DNA of 64,000 nucleotides from the NCBI GenBank assembly GCA_040269895.1, contig CP158568.1, positions 3,194,716 to 3,258,715 of the forward strand. Reading direction: 5' to 3'. The position numbers were made by a program, and so were the translations under genes. The notes below the pieces were generated by a model, which ran no database searches, had not been told where the DNA came from, and saw only the letters and a program-made list of their open reading frames with translations. How positions within the stretch are numbered: position 1 is the stretch's first letter; every line of letters begins with the position of its first letter. The stretch comes from Ancalomicrobiaceae bacterium S20 (GTDB lineage Bacteria > Pseudomonadota > Alphaproteobacteria > Rhizobiales > Ancalomicrobiaceae). Positions 63,406 through 64,000 of this stretch are shown one piece after another.

Positions 63406-64000
63406 TCACTGTCGGTTGGCGGCGACCGAGGCCGGGACCTGGATGTTGTCCTGCAGGGACACCCAGCGGTTCTGGTCGTCCTGCGCCTGGCGCTTGACGA
63501 ACTTGTAGCCGGTCGCGGTCCAGCCGATGATCTCGTCGCGCATGTTGTCGAGGATCAGGTCACCGTGATCGGTCTTGGCGGTCAAAACCGCGTGACCGGC
63601 ACCCTGAAGATCGATGACGACGGTGATCAGCAGCGCCCCGCGCGGAAAGCCGCGCTGGATCAGCAGCTTGCGCTTCAGCAGGACGTAGTCCTCGCAGTCG
63701 CCCTTGCCGTCGTCGGGATAATCCCAGCGATCCGGCTGGCCCCAGTGTTCCTGGTCGGTCACCGGCACGATGGACTGATTGACCATGCGGTTGACGTCGT
63801 CCATGACCGCCCAGGCGGCCGCGTCGAGCTTGATGTCTTCCGCACGGGCGCGACCGCTGTCGCATTCGCCGCGGTAGCGCCGGCAGAAATCGACCCAGCC
63901 CCACACCGGCTTCGTTTCGGCACCAGGCACGGCCGCAGTCGCCTCGGGCAGGCGCGCGATCCTGATCTTCTCTTTGGCTTCCGCAGGACTTCCCACCAGC
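63406..64000 (-). CDS. Transglutaminase-like cysteine protease (BTLCP), 5' end cut by window edge
   Basis: The visible 198 codons show the bacterial transglutaminase-like cysteine proteinase core: GWVDFCRRYRGECDSGRA near the start, the catalytic Cys in GDCEDYVLLKRKLLIQRG, the His in GAGHAVLTAKTDHGDLILDN and the Asp that follows, and YKFVKRQ near the end. The frame continues past the right edge, where a signal peptide is expected in this periplasmic family. Homologues are often linked to LapD/LapG-type control of surface adhesins (LapG is a relative), but that role is not shown here. A terminator lies 28 bases downstream. Confidence 0.9.
   Translation of the reverse strand, partial: LVGSPAEAKEKIRIARLPEATAAVPGAETKPVWGWVDFCRRYRGECDSGRARAEDIKLDAAAWAVMDDVNRMVNQSIVPVTDQEHWGQPDRWDYPDDGKGDCEDYVLLKRKLLIQRGFPRGALLITVVIDLQGAGHAVLTAKTDHGDLILDNMRDEIIGWTATGYKFVKRQAQDDQNRWVSLQDNIQVPASVAANRQ

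Overview
The window is GC-rich (roughly two thirds G+C by eye), gene-dense DNA from an alphaproteobacterium, most likely of the Hyphomicrobiales (Rhizobiales). The signs are a gcrA cell-cycle regulator with CcrM-type GANTC sites in front of it, CtrA-type TTAA-N7-TTAA sites, the long alphaproteobacterial form of dCTP deaminase, a SAM-II riboswitch ahead of metZ next to apaG, an FrcBCA-like sugar transporter with a ROK regulator, and an Entner-Doudoroff gene set. No insertion sequence, prophage, CRISPR array or rRNA gene was seen. One tRNA (tRNA-Gly, CCC) is present. The species cannot be named from this sequence.

Layout. 1-2440: apaG (cut by the edge), metZ under a SAM-II riboswitch and terminator, and a small BRO-N-like gene. 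2803-8185: dcd, a DUF2076 gene, a YbdK-type carboxylate-amine ligase, tRNA-Gly, an alpha/beta hydrolase and an amino-acid-type binding protein. 8435-14970: a membrane GT2 glycosyltransferase, hslO, argD-argF, gcrA. 15234-19452: a phosphate block, phoR-phoU-phoB with a candidate triple Pho box but no pst genes, and a divergent ppk2. 19575-20941: an ECF41 sigma factor with its usual carboxymuconolactone-decarboxylase partner behind a matching promoter. 21000-32279: divergent nitrate uptake (nrtABD) and nitrate/nitrite assimilation (FAD oxidoreductase, nirA, CysJ-like reductase, nasA), both behind sigma-54-like promoters and leader terminators. 32428-37674: kdgK, a TPR-glycosyltransferase, nasT, nasS and a small exported protein. 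37801-45612: a TAT-exported phosphoesterase, an SMP-30 lactonase, edd, zwf, fructokinase and a FucU/RbsD protein. 45612-50103: a ROK regulator divergent from frcBCA. 50201-53014: a lipoprotein and a modular wall-active protein behind a CtrA-type site. 53009-63300: xylB, a DUF1127 gene and a uronate operon (gntR, uxaC, binding protein, ATPase, two permeases, uxuB). 63406-64000: a transglutaminase-like cysteine protease, cut by the edge.

How it fits together. NasS and NasT are encoded 3 kb from the operon they probably control; the nas leader has hairpins of the kind read by ANTAR proteins, one of which excludes a terminator. Fructose-type uptake (frcBCA, fructokinase) feeds zwf and edd; glucuronate uptake and catabolism (uxaC, uxuB, kdgK) enters the same Entner-Doudoroff route at KDG. 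The uronate regulator gene and the distant kdgK share a TAACATGTT operator-like word, which suggests one regulon.

Four otherwise conserved genes (ECF41 sigma factor, nasA, the phosphoesterase, fructokinase) carry a single small frameshift each. This looks more like indel errors in the source assembly than four separate gene losses, but the sequence alone cannot settle it. The least characterised locus is the lipoprotein plus SAGC-motif protein pair at 50201-53014.
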